From Paraburkholderia megapolitana (lineage in GTDB: Bacteria; Pseudomonadota; Gammaproteobacteria; Burkholderiales; Burkholderiaceae), in assembly GCF_007556815.1 (NCBI RefSeq), contig NZ_CP041745.1:2395001-2459000 (forward strand): DNA of 64,000 nt. The letters run 5' to 3'. Made by a program: the position numbers and the translations under genes. Under the pieces are notes generated by a model. That model was not told the DNA's origin and searched no databases. It saw only the letters and a program-made list of their open reading frames with translations. The first letter of the stretch is position 1. Each line of letters begins with the position of its first letter. Below are positions 42,416-51,248 of the stretch, piece after piece.

Positions 42416-44152
42416 GTGCTCTCATTCCTGCTGAAACTGCGCACCCGCGCGCAACGCCTGTTCGGGCTCTCGGATGCGCACACGATGCTGCTCTGGTCGG
42501 TGGTCGTCGGCGTGGCCGGAGCGTTCGCGACGATGGCCTTCCGCGAAGCCATCGCGCTCATGCAACGCGCAATTTCCGGCGAATCGGGTGGCGGCCTCGT
42601 CGAAATGGCGCGCCGCTTGCCATGGACCGTGCGCATCTGGCTACCCGCAGCGGGCGGTCTCATCGCCGGCGTCATCCTGCTGATCGCACGGCGCGGGACG
42701 GAACGCAACAATCACACCGATTACATGGAAGCGGTCGCGATCGGCGACGGCGTCGTGCCGGTGCGACTCAGCCTGTGGCGCAGCGTGTCGTCGCTGTTCA
42801 CGATCGCGAGCGGCGGATCGATCGGCCGCGAAGGTCCGATGGTCCAGCTTGCCGCGCTCGCTGCGTCGCTGATCGGCCGCTGGGTGCACTTCGACCCGCC
42901 GCGGCTGCGCCTGCTGGTCGCCTGCGGCGCCGCGGCCGGCATCACGGCGGCCTATAGCGCGCCGATTGCAGGCGCGTTCTTCGTCACCGAAATCGTGCTC
43001 GGCTCGATCGCCATGGAAAGCTTCGGGCCGGTCGTCGTGTCGTCGGTGGTGGCGAACATCACGATGCGTGAGTTCGGCGGCTATCGTCCGCCTTACGAAA
43101 TGCCGGTCTTTCCGCCCGTGACCGGCGTCGAAGTGCTGCTGTTCGTCGCGCTCGGACTGCTGTGCGGCGCGGCGGCGCCGCAGTTCCTGCGGCTACTCGA
43201 TGTATCGAAGGCGGGCTTCCATCGCATTGCGTTGCCGTTACCGCTGAAGCTTGCGCTCGGCGGTCTCGTGGTCGGCATCCTGTCGGTCTGGACGCCCGAC
43301 GTCTGGGGCAACGGCTACAGCGTCGTCAACGCGATCCTGCATTCGCCGTGGACCTGGAGCGCACTCGTGTTGGTGCTCGTGTTCAAGCTCGTCGCCACTG
43401 CGGCAACTGCGGGCTCCGGTGCGATAGGCGGGATCTTCACACCGACGCTCTTCGTCGGCGCCGTGCTCGGCTCGCTGTTCGGCCAGGCGATGCACGCACT
43501 GTGGCCACACGGCACGTCCGCGCCGTTCGCCTACGCGATGGTCGGCATGGGCGCCTTCCTCGCCGGCGCCACCCAGGCGCCGCTGATGGCGATCCTGATG
43601 ATCTTCGAAATGACGCTCAGCTACCAGGTCGTGCTGCCGCTGATGCTGTCGTGCGTGGTCGCGTACTTCGTCTCGCGCGCGATCGCCAAGACGTCGATGT
43701 ACGAAATCACGCTGCATCGGAATCGCGAAGAACAGGAGCGTGTGCGGCTGCGCGCGACCCAGGTGCGCGAACTGATCAAACCGCCGGACACCGTCGTGCA
43801 ACCGGGTGCGACGGTGCAGGAAATGACGCGCGTGTTTCTCGAGTACCCGGTCAAGTATCTGTATGTGACCGACGAGGCCGGCTGCTTTCTCGGCGTCGTG
43901 GCGCTGAAAGACATCACCTCGGATCTGCTCGAGCGACGCGAGACCTCGACGCGCACCGCCGCCGATTACCTGCAACCGCACTTCGACGTGCTCACGCCGG
44001 ACATGCCGCTCGGCGTCGCGCTTCAGCACTTCATGGCGTTCCAGGGCGAACGGCTGCCGGTGATCGAAAGCGCGCAGCATCCGCTGCTTGCCGGAGTTGT
44101 CTACAAGACGTCGCTGCTCGATGCGTACTTCAGGATGAATCCGCACCGCTGA
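42416..44152 (+). CDS. clcB: CLC-family chloride channel/transporter with CBS pair (ClcB-like)
   Basis: This 578-residue protein has a CLC membrane domain (about 1-440) and two C-terminal CBS domains (about 450-575) that in relatives bind nucleotides. The gating glutamate is present (GSIGREGP, E139), as is GGIFTPTLF near the centre of the second half. The GSGIP chloride-binding motif of E. coli ClcA is absent, replaced by ERNNHTDYMEAV. The inner proton glutamate of ClcA (E203) is replaced by isoleucine in APIAGAFFVTEIVLGS. These changes suggest a channel-like or uncoupled member. The start is GTG without an evident ribosome site. Confidence 0.88.
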   Translation: MLSFLLKLRTRAQRLFGLSDAHTMLLWSVVVGVAGAFATMAFREAIALMQRAISGESGGGLVEMARRLPWTVRIWLPAAGGLIAGVILLIARRGTERNNHTDYMEAVAIGDGVVPVRLSLWRSVSSLFTIASGGSIGREGPMVQLAALAASLIGRWVHFDPPRLRLLVACGAAAGITAAYSAPIAGAFFVTEIVLGSIAMESFGPVVVSSVVANITMREFGGYRPPYEMPVFPPVTGVEVLLFVALGLLCGAAAPQFLRLLDVSKAGFHRIALPLPLKLALGGLVVGILSVWTPDVWGNGYSVVNAILHSPWTWSALVLVLVFKLVATAATAGSGAIGGIFTPTLFVGAVLGSLFGQAMHALWPHGTSAPFAYAMVGMGAFLAGATQAPLMAILMIFEMTLSYQVVLPLMLSCVVAYFVSRAIAKTSMYEITLHRNREEQERVRLRATQVRELIKPPDTVVQPGATVQEMTRVFLEYPVKYLYVTDEAGCFLGVVALKDITSDLLERRETSTRTAADYLQPHFDVLTPDMPLGVALQHFMAFQGERLPVIESAQHPLLAGVVYKTSLLDAYFRMNPHR

Positions 44153-44309
44153 GCGATCGCGCGACACTCGCGATGCATCTGTACCGGCAAAGCGCCGGCA
44201 GATTTTCTACAATGAAACGATCCCCCGCCGCCGTGCATCCGAGCTTCGATGCGCAGTGGTGAGCACGCGTTACTTGTTTGTTGCGTCTGTGTTGCCGACC
44301 GGAGCGAAG

Positions 44310-45647
44310 ATGAGCGAACCCTCAATCGATGCCGCCCGCCGCGATCATGCCGGCTGGATTTTCGTCCACCTCGAAGGCGAGCCGTATGACCGCGGCGAAC
44401 AGCACGGCCAGTTGCTCGCCACGGAGATTCGCAACGCGGTTCACACCGCGCGCTACCTCGCGAAGTGGGACACCGGCGAAGACTTCGACACGTTCGTCGA
44501 GGCGGCGGTCTCGCAGTTCGCACCGAAACTCGACCGCGAATTCACCGACGAAATCCAGGGCATCGCCGACGGCGCGAAGCTGCCGTTCGCGGAAGTGCTC
44601 GCGTGGAACGGCTATATGGATCTGTTGCAGAGCTGGTGGCCGACCCATGCGACAGCGGCGCAGCCCCAGCTCGGCGTGAAGCCATGGCGCGGCCGGCGCG
44701 GCCATCATTGCAGCGCGTTCATTGCGACCGGCAGCGCGACGCGCGACGGCCGCATCGTGATGGCGCACAACTCATGGGATCGCTACGCGGCCGGCGATGC
44801 GTTCAACGTCGTGTTCGACATCGTCCCCGAGTCGGGCCACCGCATCCTGATGCAAGGGCTGCCCGGCTGCATCTCGAGCCTGACGGACTTCTGGGTCACT
44901 GCGGCCGGACTGATGGTGACCGAAACGACGATCTCGAACTTCGTCGGCTACAACCCGGCGGGCGCTCCGGAGTTCTACCGGTCGCGGCGCGCGAGCCAGT
45001 ACGCGAACAGCATCGCCGAATGGTGCGAGATGTTCGCGCTCGCCAACAACGGCGGCTACGCGAACAGCTGGCTGCTCGGCGACGCGAAAACCGGCGAGAT
45101 CGCGCGCTATGAACTCGGCCTGCATTACTCGGGCTTCGAGAGCACCAAGGACGGCTTCTACAGCGGCTACAACACCGCCACCGATCTGAAGATCCGCAAC
45201 CAGGAATGCATCGGCGAAGGTGACGACTATACGGACGTCCGCAAAAACGGCGCGCGGCGCCTCCGCTTCATGCAACTCGAAGAACAGCATCACGGCAAGA
45301 TCGATACCGAACTCGCGAAGCAGATGATCGCCGATCACCACGACGTCTATCTCGATCGCGCCGATAACCCGTGCTCGCGAACCGTCTGCGGGCATCTCGA
45401 GCTGGACGACGCGCGCTTCGGCGGCTCGGACCACGGGCCGTTCAATCCGTGGGGAGCCAACGACGGTAAGGTAGTCGACAGCGAGATGGCGCGCGATATG
45501 GCGTTCTACGCGCGCTGGGGGCACCCGTGCGGGCGGCCATTCGATGCGCAGGCGTTCATGAAACGCCATCCGCAGTGGAACTGGCTCAACGGTTATATGC
45601 GCGACCGGCCGTCGTGGCCGTGGACGCGCTTCGACGTGCAGCGCTGA
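44310..45647 (+). CDS. C45-type Ntn hydrolase / phospholipase B-like amidase
   Basis: A 445-residue protein of the acyl-coenzyme A:6-aminopenicillanate acyltransferase-like (peptidase C45) and PLB-like group. Its members cleave amide or peptide bonds, using an N-terminal nucleophile exposed by self-processing. The likely nucleophile is C134 in RRGHHCSAFIATG, followed by VMAHNSWD, where the asparagine forms the oxyanion site. An EGEPYDRGEQHG helix at 23-34 is typical of the family prodomain. The ATG has GGAGCGAAG upstream and no signal peptide, so the enzyme appears cytoplasmic. Substrate unknown. Confidence 0.78.
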   Translation: MSEPSIDAARRDHAGWIFVHLEGEPYDRGEQHGQLLATEIRNAVHTARYLAKWDTGEDFDTFVEAAVSQFAPKLDREFTDEIQGIADGAKLPFAEVLAWNGYMDLLQSWWPTHATAAQPQLGVKPWRGRRGHHCSAFIATGSATRDGRIVMAHNSWDRYAAGDAFNVVFDIVPESGHRILMQGLPGCISSLTDFWVTAAGLMVTETTISNFVGYNPAGAPEFYRSRRASQYANSIAEWCEMFALANNGGYANSWLLGDAKTGEIARYELGLHYSGFESTKDGFYSGYNTATDLKIRNQECIGEGDDYTDVRKNGARRLRFMQLEEQHHGKIDTELAKQMIADHHDVYLDRADNPCSRTVCGHLELDDARFGGSDHGPFNPWGANDGKVVDSEMARDMAFYARWGHPCGRPFDAQAFMKRHPQWNWLNGYMRDRPSWPWTRFDVQR

Positions 45648-45879
45648 GAGCTCGCAGCCTCAAAACGCACGACCGTTCGCACTAACGCTTGTTCGTCCCC
45701 GGTTGGTTGCAACCGTGCGTCGCCACCACCGACGCTTGCAAGAATTGCCGTATAAGATGGTAGAAAGCGCGTCTCGCTGCGAAGCGACTGCGCGCCCGGC
45801 GTCCGTGTCTGCGCGGCCGGCGCAAATGGCACGGCGCTTGCTGCGGCCCTTGCGCCGCATGAGGAAAGGAGGTCGCGCG

Positions 45880-46128
45880 ATGAAAACCTCGACGCTGATG
45901 ACCATGGTGCTGCTGTCTGCTTCGTGTTTTGCCGCGCCGGCGCATACCGCACGCGACAGCACGGAGGCTACACTTGCCGACCGGGCGGATGGCCTGTCCA
46001 CCAACCCTGCTTCCGCCGGCTCAACGGCCGCGGGAAGCGCACCGCAGCAGTGGGAAACCATTGCGCTGCCGAAGTCCCGCCATCTGAGCCACGCCTTCGA
46101 CGCCCCCGACGAGCATCTGCAAACCTGA
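45880..46128 (+). CDS. Small exported hypothetical protein
   Basis: I do not recognise this 82-residue protein. It has an excellent ribosome site (GAGGAAAGGAGGTCGCGCG) and a clear signal peptide (MKTSTLMTMVLLSASCFAAPAHT, cleavage near 20). Cysteine 15 in LSASC might instead make it a lipoprotein. The mature part of about 60 residues is low in complexity, rich in Ala, Ser and Thr, and ends with RHLSHAFDAPDEHLQT. It is convergent with the TetR gene and 232 bases after the hydrolase. Confidence 0.65.
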   Translation: MKTSTLMTMVLLSASCFAAPAHTARDSTEATLADRADGLSTNPASAGSTAAGSAPQQWETIALPKSRHLSHAFDAPDEHLQT

Positions 46129-46172
46129 AACCAGGCGTTCGCCGCACAACGCTTCAGGCCGGCACCGGCAAA

Positions 46173-46793
46173 TCAGCCGGCGCCGCGCCCAAACACAACC
46201 CGCCCAAAAAATTCACCGAGCACCGACTGGATCATATCGTCCGAGACGTTCTTCGGATCGGTCGTGACCATCGATTGCACACCGTCGCACAGCGCCATCA
46301 GCCCCAGCGCCAGTTGCTCCTCGGGCAACGGCAGCGGGATACCTGTCTGCACCGAAAACTCGCGAATATAGGCCGCAAGCTGTTCGCGCTTCTCATACAT
46401 GAACGCGTTGAAACGCACGCGAAAGCGCGCGTCGCGTGCTGCGAGCAGCTTGGCTTCGGCCCATAGCAGGAAACATTTCTGATCGAGAGGCAGACGGCTG
46501 TAGTACCGCAGCACACGGGTTTCCATTTCCTCGCGCGTGTTGTCGCCCGCGAAGATATCCTCCAGCTCCGTCTGCATCAGGTCATGGTCGCGCCGCAGCA
46601 GCTCGAGAAACAGCTCCGGCTTGCTGCGGAAGTTCGAATAGAACGCACCGCGCGTATAGCCGGCCGCGGCCGTGATGTCCTCGACGCTGGCCGCGGTGAA
46701 TCCCTTCTTCATAAAAATGGCTTGCGCAGCATCGAGCAGGCGCTGGCGCGTCTGGTCCTTGCTCTGCTCACGGGTAAGGCGGGTTCGTTTCAT
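46173..46793 (-). CDS. TetR/AcrR-family repressor of the RND efflux operon
   Basis: A 206-residue regulator. The N-terminal helix-turn-helix (KGFTAASVEDITAAAGYTRGAFYSNFRSK, core AGYTRGAFYSNF) is of the AcrR/TtgR kind. The C-terminal domain should bind a hydrophobic drug. It is divergent from the mfp-rnd-omf operon with 149 bases between, the classic arrangement for a local efflux repressor. Candidate operators lie at 46842-46855 and 46809-46825. The start at MKRTRLTREQ was chosen over an earlier in-frame codon because the family begins here. Confidence 0.88.
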   Translation of the reverse strand: MKRTRLTREQSKDQTRQRLLDAAQAIFMKKGFTAASVEDITAAAGYTRGAFYSNFRSKPELFLELLRRDHDLMQTELEDIFAGDNTREEMETRVLRYYSRLPLDQKCFLLWAEAKLLAARDARFRVRFNAFMYEKREQLAAYIREFSVQTGIPLPLPEEQLALGLMALCDGVQSMVTTDPKNVSDDMIQSVLGEFFGRVVFGRGAG

Positions 46794-46808
46794 GGGCCGA
46801 AGTCTAGC

Positions 46809-46825
46809 ATCGAATGGATTTCGAT
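46809..46825. promoter_or_regulatory. Inverted repeat near the TetR start (candidate operator)
   Basis: ATCGAA (46809-46814) and TTCGAT (46820-46825) flank 5 bases, forming a perfect dyad 16 bases upstream of the TetR ATG. Its position suits autorepression. Confidence 0.4.
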
Positions 46826-46829
46826 TCAC

Positions 46830-46858
46830 TTGCACACTCAGATACAGGTATGTATTAG
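46830..46858 (+). promoter_or_regulatory. Predicted promoter of the efflux operon with an embedded dyad
   Basis: TTGCAC (46830-46835) and TATTAG (46853-46858) are separated by 17 bases. The spacer and -10 hold the dyad ATACA-GGTA-TGTAT (46842-46855). A TetR dimer bound there would block RNA polymerase directly. Confidence 0.5.
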
Positions 46859-46942
46859 AATGCGAGTCAGCATTTTAGGCAAGGGCTTCGACTCCTTGTC
46901 TACAAACGTGCCCTTATTCGCTTTCTGTAGATCGGAGTCATC

Positions 46943-48103
46943 GTGAATCGTCCCGGTTCTCGCGCAGCACAGGCGCTGCGCCCTTCGTCCCGACGGCCCG
47001 TGCCGTTGCGCCGCGCAGCGTACGCGCTGGTTCTGTCCAGCGTCGTCCTGCTTGCCGCGTGCCAGAAGAAAGAAGCTGCCGCGCCCACGCCGCGGCCCGT
47101 CGTTGCCACCGCCGTACAGGCGGACGGACGGCCCAACACCATGACGCTGCCGGCCGAAGTCCAGTCCCGCTATTCGACCCCGCTGTCGTTCAGGATTGCG
47201 GGCAAGATCGTCGAGCGCCGGGTGCGGCTCGGCGATACGGTGAAGAGCGGCGAGATCGTCGCGCGCCTCGACCCCGCCGATGCGCAGAAAAACGCCGCCA
47301 GCGCGCAAGCCCAGCTCGACGCCGCACAGCATCGTCTGGTGTACGCGAAGCAGCAACTCGATCGCGACCGCGCCCAGGCGCGCGACAACCTGATCGCCCA
47401 AGCCCAGCTCGAACAGACTGAAGATTCGTACGCCGCGGCGAGCGCCCAGCGCGACCAGGCCGCGCAGCAGGCCGCGCTGTCGAAAGACCAGTTGCAATAC
47501 GCGACGCTCGCCGCCGACCACGCCGGCGTGATCACCGCCGAGCAGGCCGACACAGGGCAAAACGTATCCGCGGGACAGGCCGTCTACAACCTCGCGTGGA
47601 GCGGCGACATCGATATCATCGTCGATGCGCCCGAAAGCGCGCTCGCCGCGCTGGCCGTCGGCCAAACCGCGAAGGTCACGCTCGCCGCGTTGCCGGGCCG
47701 CAGCTTTACCGCGCGCGTGCGCGAACTGTCACCCGCCGCCGATCCGCAAAGCCGCACATGGCGCGCGCGGCTCACGCTCGAAAACCCCGGCACCGACGTG
47801 CGCCTCGGCATGACTGCCGACGTCGCGCTGAACGGCAACGCCGCGCAGTCCGCCGCGTCGTTCACGGTGCCCGCCACCGCCCTCTTCCACGACGGTAACG
47901 CGCCGGCCGTATGGGTCGTGCGCACCGACGACGTGCTCGAACTGCGCCGCGTACAGGTCGCACGCTACGAGGAACGTACGGTCGCCATCTCCAACGGCCT
48001 GAAGAACGGCGAACGCGTCGTACTGCAAGGCGTGCATACGGTCACCGCAGGCGAAAAGGTACGCGTGATGGCGCCGCTGCATCCCGAGGACTTCGCGTCA
48101 TGA
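46943..48103 (+). CDS. RND efflux periplasmic adaptor (membrane fusion protein)
   Basis: This adaptor links the inner-membrane pump to the outer-membrane channel. The 386-residue precursor has a lipobox (LLAAC, lipidated C40). A beta-barrel/lipoyl part (SFRIAGKIVERRVRLGDTVKSGEIVARLDP) is followed by a long coiled-coil hairpin (about 105-175, rich in Gln/Ala) and then the second lipoyl half (LAADHAGVITAEQADTGQNV). The start is GTG with ATCGGAGTCATC upstream. Its stop overlaps the pump gene start by ATGA. Confidence 0.9.
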   Translation: MNRPGSRAAQALRPSSRRPVPLRRAAYALVLSSVVLLAACQKKEAAAPTPRPVVATAVQADGRPNTMTLPAEVQSRYSTPLSFRIAGKIVERRVRLGDTVKSGEIVARLDPADAQKNAASAQAQLDAAQHRLVYAKQQLDRDRAQARDNLIAQAQLEQTEDSYAAASAQRDQAAQQAALSKDQLQYATLAADHAGVITAEQADTGQNVSAGQAVYNLAWSGDIDIIVDAPESALAALAVGQTAKVTLAALPGRSFTARVRELSPAADPQSRTWRARLTLENPGTDVRLGMTADVALNGNAAQSAASFTVPATALFHDGNAPAVWVVRTDDVLELRRVQVARYEERTVAISNGLKNGERVVLQGVHTVTAGEKVRVMAPLHPEDFAS

Positions 48104-51100
48104 GCGCAGCACACGAAGAAGGACGCTTCAATCTGTCCGCGTGGGCGCTGCGGCATCAGGCGCTGGTCGTTTTCCTGATCACACTCGCCACGCTGTTCGG
48201 CATCATGGCGTACACACGGCTCGCGCAATCGGAAGATCCACCGTTCACGTTCCGTGTGATGGTGATCCAGACCTTCTGGCCCGGCGCCACCGCGCGGCAG
48301 GTGCAGGAACAGGTCACCGACCGGATCGGGCGCAAGCTGCAGGAAACACCGTCGATCGATTTTCTGCGCAGCTACTCGCGACCCGGCGAATCGATGATCT
48401 TCTTCACGATGAAGGACTCCGCGCCGGTTGCCGATGTGCCGCAAACCTGGTACCAGGTGCGCAAGAAAGTCGGCGACATCGCGGCGACGCTGCCGCCCGG
48501 CGTGCAGGGACCGTTCTTCAACGATGAGTTCGGCGACGTCTACACCAATATCTACACGCTGCAGGGCGACGGTTTCTCTGCGGCACAACTGCACGACTAC
48601 GCGGACCAGTTACGCACGGTCCTGCTGCGCGTACCTGGCGTCGGCAAGGTCGACTATTTCGGCGATCCGAACCAGCACGTCTACATCGAGATCGCCAACA
48701 CGCAGCTCACGCGTCTCGGCATCTCTCCGCAGCAGCTCGCCCAGGCGATCAACTCGCAAAACAGCGTCTCGCCCGCGGGCACGCTAACCACCACCGATGA
48801 CCGCGTCTTCGTGCGCCCAACCGGCCAGTTCGGCGACGTGAAAGCGCTCGCCGATACGCTGATCCGCATCAATAACCGTTCGTTCCGCCTCGGCGACATC
48901 GCGACGATCAAACGCGGTTACGACGATCCACCGTCGACGCACATGCGCGCTGGCGGCCACGACGTGCTCGGCATCGGTGTGACGATGCAGCCTGGCGGCG
49001 ACGTGATCCGCCTCGGCAAGGCGCTCGACACGAGCATGGCGCAGTTGCGCGCATCGCTGCCGGCGGGACTGAAACTCGTCGAAGTATCGAGCATGCCGCA
49101 CGCCGTGTCGCACTCGGTCGACGACTTCCTCGAAGCGGTCGCCGAAGCAATCGCGATCGTGCTGGTGGTGAGTCTGGTGTCGCTCGGCGTACGCACCGGC
49201 ATGGTCGTCGTGATCTCGATTCCGATCGTGCTCGCCGTGACCGCGCTGTGCATGTATCTGTTCGATATCGGGCTGCACAAGGTCTCGCTCGGTACGCTCG
49301 TGCTGGCACTCGGGCTGCTTGTCGACGACGCGATCATCGCCGTCGAAATGATGGCCGTGAAACTCGAACAGGGCTGGACCCGTACCCGTGCGGCTGCTTT
49401 CGCCTATACGAGCACCGCGTTTCCGATGCTGACCGGTACGCTCGTCACGGTAGCGGGCTTTCTGCCGATCGCGCTCGCCAAATCGAGTACCGGCGAATAC
49501 ACGCGCTCGATCTTCGAAGTGTCCGCCATTGCGTTGATCGCGTCGTGGCTTGCCGCGGTCGTGCTGATCCCGTTGCTCGGGTATCACCTGTTGCCCGAGC
49601 GCAAGCGCGCAACGCCTGAGCACGCCCACGCTGAAGGTACGACTGAAGAACACGAACACGAACACGACATCTACGACACGCGCTTCTACGGCCGCCTGCG
49701 CGGTTGGATCAGCTGGTGTATCGAACGACGCTTCGTCGTGCTCGGCATCACTGTCGCGTTGTTCGTCGTGGCGCTCGCGGGTTTTACGCTCGTGCCGCAA
49801 CAGTTCTTCCCGAGTTCGGATCGCCCCGAACTGCTGATCGACGTACGGCTACCCGAAGGCGCATCGTTCGAAGCAACATTGCGGCAGGCGCAACGGCTCG
49901 AGAAGACGCTCGATGGCCGGCCGGAAATCGATCATATGGTCGACTTCGTCGGCACCGGTGCGCCGCGTTTCTATCTGCCGCTCGACCAGCAACTGCCGCA
50001 AGCGAACTTCGCACAGTTCGTCGTCACGGCGAAGAGCGTCGAAGATCGCGAGAAACTCGCGCAGTGGCTCGAACCGATCCTGCGCAATCAATTTCCCGCG
50101 ATCCGCACGCGGCTCTCGCGGCTCGAAAACGGCCCGCCGGTCGGTTATCCCGTGCAGTTCCGTGTGAGCGGCGACGACATCGCGACCGTACGTGCAATCG
50201 CCGAACGCGTTGCCGCAACGATGCGTGCCGACGCGCACACGACCAACGTGCAGTTCGACTGGGATGAACCGGCCGAGCGTTCGGTGCGCTTCGAGATCGA
50301 TCAGAAGAAGGCGCGCGAACTCGGTGTCACCTCCGACGACGTCTCGAGTTTCCTCGCGATGACGCTCTCGGGCTACACCGTCACGCAGTATCGCGAGCGC
50401 GACAAGCTGATCAGCGTCGATCTGCGCGCACCGAAGAGCGAGCGCGTCGACCCGTCGCAGTTGCTGACGCTCGCGATGCCGACGCCTAACGGCCCGGTGC
50501 CGCTCGGCACGCTGGGCGCGCTGCGCAACGACCTCGAATACGGTGTGGTGTGGGAACGCGATCGCCAGCCGACGATCACCGTGCAATCGGATGTCATCGC
50601 GAATGCACAGGGCATCGACGTCACGCATGCTGTCGACGGCGCACTCGATTCGATTCGCCACACGCTGCCGGTCGGTTATCGCATCGAGATCGGCGGCGCG
50701 GTCGAGGAAAGCGTGAAGGGACAAACCTCGATTAATGCCCAGATGCCGATCATGGTGATCGCCGTGCTGGTGCTGCTGATGATCCAGCTACAGAGCTTCT
50801 CGCGCGTGCTGATGGTCGTGCTGACGGCACCGCTCGGGCTGATCGGTGTCGTCGCGACGCTGCTGATGTTCGGCCAGCCATTCGGCTTCGTCGCGATGCT
50901 CGGCGTCATCGCGATGTTCGGCATCATCATGCGCAACTCGGTGATTCTCGTCGACCAGATCGAGCAGGACATCGCGGCCGGTCATCAACGATTCGATGCA
51001 ATTGTCGGCGCCACTGTGCGCCGCTTCCGGCCGATCACGCTGACCGCCGCCGCCGCGGTCCTAGCGCTGATCCCGCTGTTGCGCTCGAACTTCTTCGGAC

Positions 51101-51246
51101 CGATGGCGACCGCGCTGATGGGCGGGATCACGAGCGCCACGGTGTTGACGCTGTTCTATCTGCCTGCGCTCTATGCAACGTGGTTCCGCGTGCGCGGCAG
51201 CGAGCGCGATCCGCACGCCGACGCATCTGCGCATTCGGGAAACTGA
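48100..51246 (+). CDS. RND efflux pump, inner-membrane transporter
   Basis: This is a proton-driven trimeric pump of the AcrB/CusA superfamily, 1048 residues. It has an N-terminal helix, a porter domain, the TM4 proton-relay pair in GLLVDDAIIAVEMM, the repeated second half, and a C-terminal cytoplasmic tail. An acidic His/Glu stretch (EHAHAEGTTEEHEHEHDIYD, around residues 507-526) lies in the cytoplasmic loop between halves. Such a sequence might bind a divalent metal and is not typical of AcrB. Substrate is likely hydrophobic compounds; metals cannot be excluded. Coupled by ATGA to the adaptor gene and by a 2-base gap to the outer-membrane gene. Confidence 0.92.
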   Translation: MSAAHEEGRFNLSAWALRHQALVVFLITLATLFGIMAYTRLAQSEDPPFTFRVMVIQTFWPGATARQVQEQVTDRIGRKLQETPSIDFLRSYSRPGESMIFFTMKDSAPVADVPQTWYQVRKKVGDIAATLPPGVQGPFFNDEFGDVYTNIYTLQGDGFSAAQLHDYADQLRTVLLRVPGVGKVDYFGDPNQHVYIEIANTQLTRLGISPQQLAQAINSQNSVSPAGTLTTTDDRVFVRPTGQFGDVKALADTLIRINNRSFRLGDIATIKRGYDDPPSTHMRAGGHDVLGIGVTMQPGGDVIRLGKALDTSMAQLRASLPAGLKLVEVSSMPHAVSHSVDDFLEAVAEAIAIVLVVSLVSLGVRTGMVVVISIPIVLAVTALCMYLFDIGLHKVSLGTLVLALGLLVDDAIIAVEMMAVKLEQGWTRTRAAAFAYTSTAFPMLTGTLVTVAGFLPIALAKSSTGEYTRSIFEVSAIALIASWLAAVVLIPLLGYHLLPERKRATPEHAHAEGTTEEHEHEHDIYDTRFYGRLRGWISWCIERRFVVLGITVALFVVALAGFTLVPQQFFPSSDRPELLIDVRLPEGASFEATLRQAQRLEKTLDGRPEIDHMVDFVGTGAPRFYLPLDQQLPQANFAQFVVTAKSVEDREKLAQWLEPILRNQFPAIRTRLSRLENGPPVGYPVQFRVSGDDIATVRAIAERVAATMRADAHTTNVQFDWDEPAERSVRFEIDQKKARELGVTSDDVSSFLAMTLSGYTVTQYRERDKLISVDLRAPKSERVDPSQLLTLAMPTPNGPVPLGTLGALRNDLEYGVVWERDRQPTITVQSDVIANAQGIDVTHAVDGALDSIRHTLPVGYRIEIGGAVEESVKGQTSINAQMPIMVIAVLVLLMIQLQSFSRVLMVVLTAPLGLIGVVATLLMFGQPFGFVAMLGVIAMFGIIMRNSVILVDQIEQDIAAGHQRFDAIVGATVRRFRPITLTAAAAVLALIPLLRSNFFGPMATALMGGITSATVLTLFYLPALYATWFRVRGSERDPHADASAHSGN

Positions 51247-51248
51247 TT

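Noticed and set aside
46161..46184. Terminator hairpin GGCACCGGC / GCCGGCGCC between the small exported protein and the TetR gene
   Set aside because: One arm lies inside the TetR coding end, there is a mismatch in the stem, and no T-run follows on either strand.
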